This document shows, piece by piece, positions 63,153 through 64,000 of a stretch of 64,000 bases of DNA (its first letter is position 1; every line of letters starts with the position of its first letter). This stretch comes from Heterobilharzia americana. Its lineage: Eukaryota; Platyhelminthes; Trematoda; Strigeidida; Schistosomatidae. Made by a program: the position numbers and the translations under genes. Location of the stretch: positions 12,516,515 to 12,580,514 of the forward strand of contig OX104131.1 of assembly GCA_944470555.2 (NCBI GenBank). Direction: 5' to 3'. The notes under the pieces were generated by a model. It searched no databases. It had not been told where the DNA came from and worked only from the letters and a program-made list of their open reading frames with translations.

Positions 63153-63529
63153 CTGAAAAGAAATAAACACATAGAGATCAAAAAATAGGGAATGTAGAAT
63201 GAATTATGATTTGTTAGATCAAATATATCCAATAAACTTTAATTGGTATTGTATAAATGTCAATTGAAAAAGGTGAACCGCGTGTATAATATCAAGCAAC
63301 ATCTGAAATCTACATGAGCTTTGATCAGTATTCAACCGAACAGTCTAAAAAATATTAGGCACCAAGTGAAATGTTAGCAAAAGATATGCACGTTATTAAT
63401 TGATTGATCACCGGAGAGTTAGCCATTTTATATCCGACATGTTGACTAGATTCTATAAATCATGTTTCAATCTGTTCACTAAGATAGGAGACCCAGAATC
63501 AAGGTACACTTGCATTGAAGTTACGTGGT
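63153..63529. other. Intron upstream of exon a
   Basis: No feature recognised. The NPC1 intron continues at least to the window end at 64000. Confidence 0.4.
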
Positions 63530-63850
63530 AGTAGGCAACCGTCAAGAAACCAAGAACCTAGGCTTCGCACTTATTGACACTCGTCAATGGTCGGTGGGAT
63601 TCGGTCGACACTCAGGACTAGATAAAATCATATTCGTCACTGTTCAGTCAGTTTGTCTTTCAATGACACACTGGAATGAATCGTGGCCTGAATAGTTTGG
63701 TAGTAACATCCCTGACTACAGTACTGGGTGATATAAGTTCGAATCTCTCAGAGGATATCCACTGCCTCAAAGCTGCAAGTAAGTCTGGCTGACGAGTCTC
63801 AATAAGCACGAAACCTAGGTCCAAGACTTCCTGTCGATTGCCTCCAGTCA
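63530..63850. mobile_element. Third hammerhead SINE family, inverted pair
   Basis: 63589-63850 is a plus copy: head GTGGGATTCGGTCGACACTC, tRNA-like part with B box AGTTCGAATCTC (63737-63748), then a hammerhead at 63781-63829. 63530-63588 is a minus remnant of the ribozyme end (minus strand TTGACGAGTGTCAATAAGTG, then CGAAGCCTAGG). The head matches 24890-24980. Confidence 0.7.
63781..63829 (+). ncRNA. Hammerhead ribozyme motif, third family
   Basis: Stem I AAGTCTGG (63781-63788) with CAAGACTT (63822-63829), 7 of 8 pairs. Core CTGACGA is at 63789-63795, GAAA at 63810-63813. Stem III is minimal: A63813-T63820 and C63814-G63819 around loop CTAG. The predicted cut is after C63821. Stem II (63796-63809) has two Watson-Crick pairs, a C.C mismatch and a wobble, so activity is uncertain. 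Confidence 0.65.
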
Positions 63851-64000
63851 CCTAACATACATACATACATCATATTTGTATGAATATATGTTCTGTCAGG
63901 TAAGTGTAAATTTCCAATGGCAGGCAAATAATATAAAATTCTGTAGTTAATCTCCTGGTTCGATCCTGTTCGGATTCTTATCACTTTCAGCCTGAAAGAT

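Noticed and set aside
63945..64000. Upstream NPC1 exon at the window edge
   Set aside because: A CTTTCAG acceptor-like string exists on either strand, but the translation does not match the expected NPC1 segment, and GGTTCGATCCTG looks like a SINE B box.

Overview
The window is intronic and exonic DNA of a trematode, almost certainly a blood fluke (Schistosoma). Three things point there: AT-rich sequence with short GT-AG exons in long introns, several copies of tRNA-derived short retroposons carrying hammerhead-ribozyme motifs like the schistosome Sm-alpha family, and LINE and Penelope-like retroelements of flatworm type. The species cannot be fixed from the sequence alone.

One host gene spans the window on the minus strand: the C-terminal two thirds or so of a Niemann-Pick C1 (NPC1) sterol transporter. 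I place 13 coding exons, from 63152 down to a stop codon at 1375. All joins are GT-AG and phase-consistent, and together they give 2838 nt (945 codons plus stop). The first exons (N-terminal sterol-binding domain and start) lie beyond 64000. The exons cover the end of the second lumenal region, the sterol-sensing domain, the cysteine-rich lumenal domain and the last transmembrane block. Two lineage-specific polar insertions and a C-terminus without the human-type di-leucine tail stand out.

The rest is intron filled with mobile DNA. From low to high coordinates: foldback SINE with hammerhead at 4098-4399; LINE-A 3' end (minus) at 7733-8436; a LINE-B split by a LINE-A insertion at 9490-14050; an unclassified inverted repeat at 15061-15448; SINEs around 16.9-19.4 kb; LINE-A and LINE-B 3' fragments at 23.7-24.5, 26.7-27.6 and 30.9-32.6 kb; a large near-perfect palindrome at 33965-38190; a Penelope-like element with 332-bp inverted termini at 39845-42015; a long quiet stretch to 46.9 kb; the longest LINE-A copy at 48170-50885; LINE-B pieces near 52-53.7 kb; a second large palindrome at 55284-60137; and more SINEs up to 63.85 kb.

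The most interesting signals are (i) hammerhead SINEs that repeatedly occur as inverted pairs or hairpins, one with a perfect 12-bp target-site duplication proving it moved as a unit, and (ii) two independent ~1.5-1.6 kb-arm foldback duplications, both turning around inside the same kind of 5'-truncated LINE-A copy.
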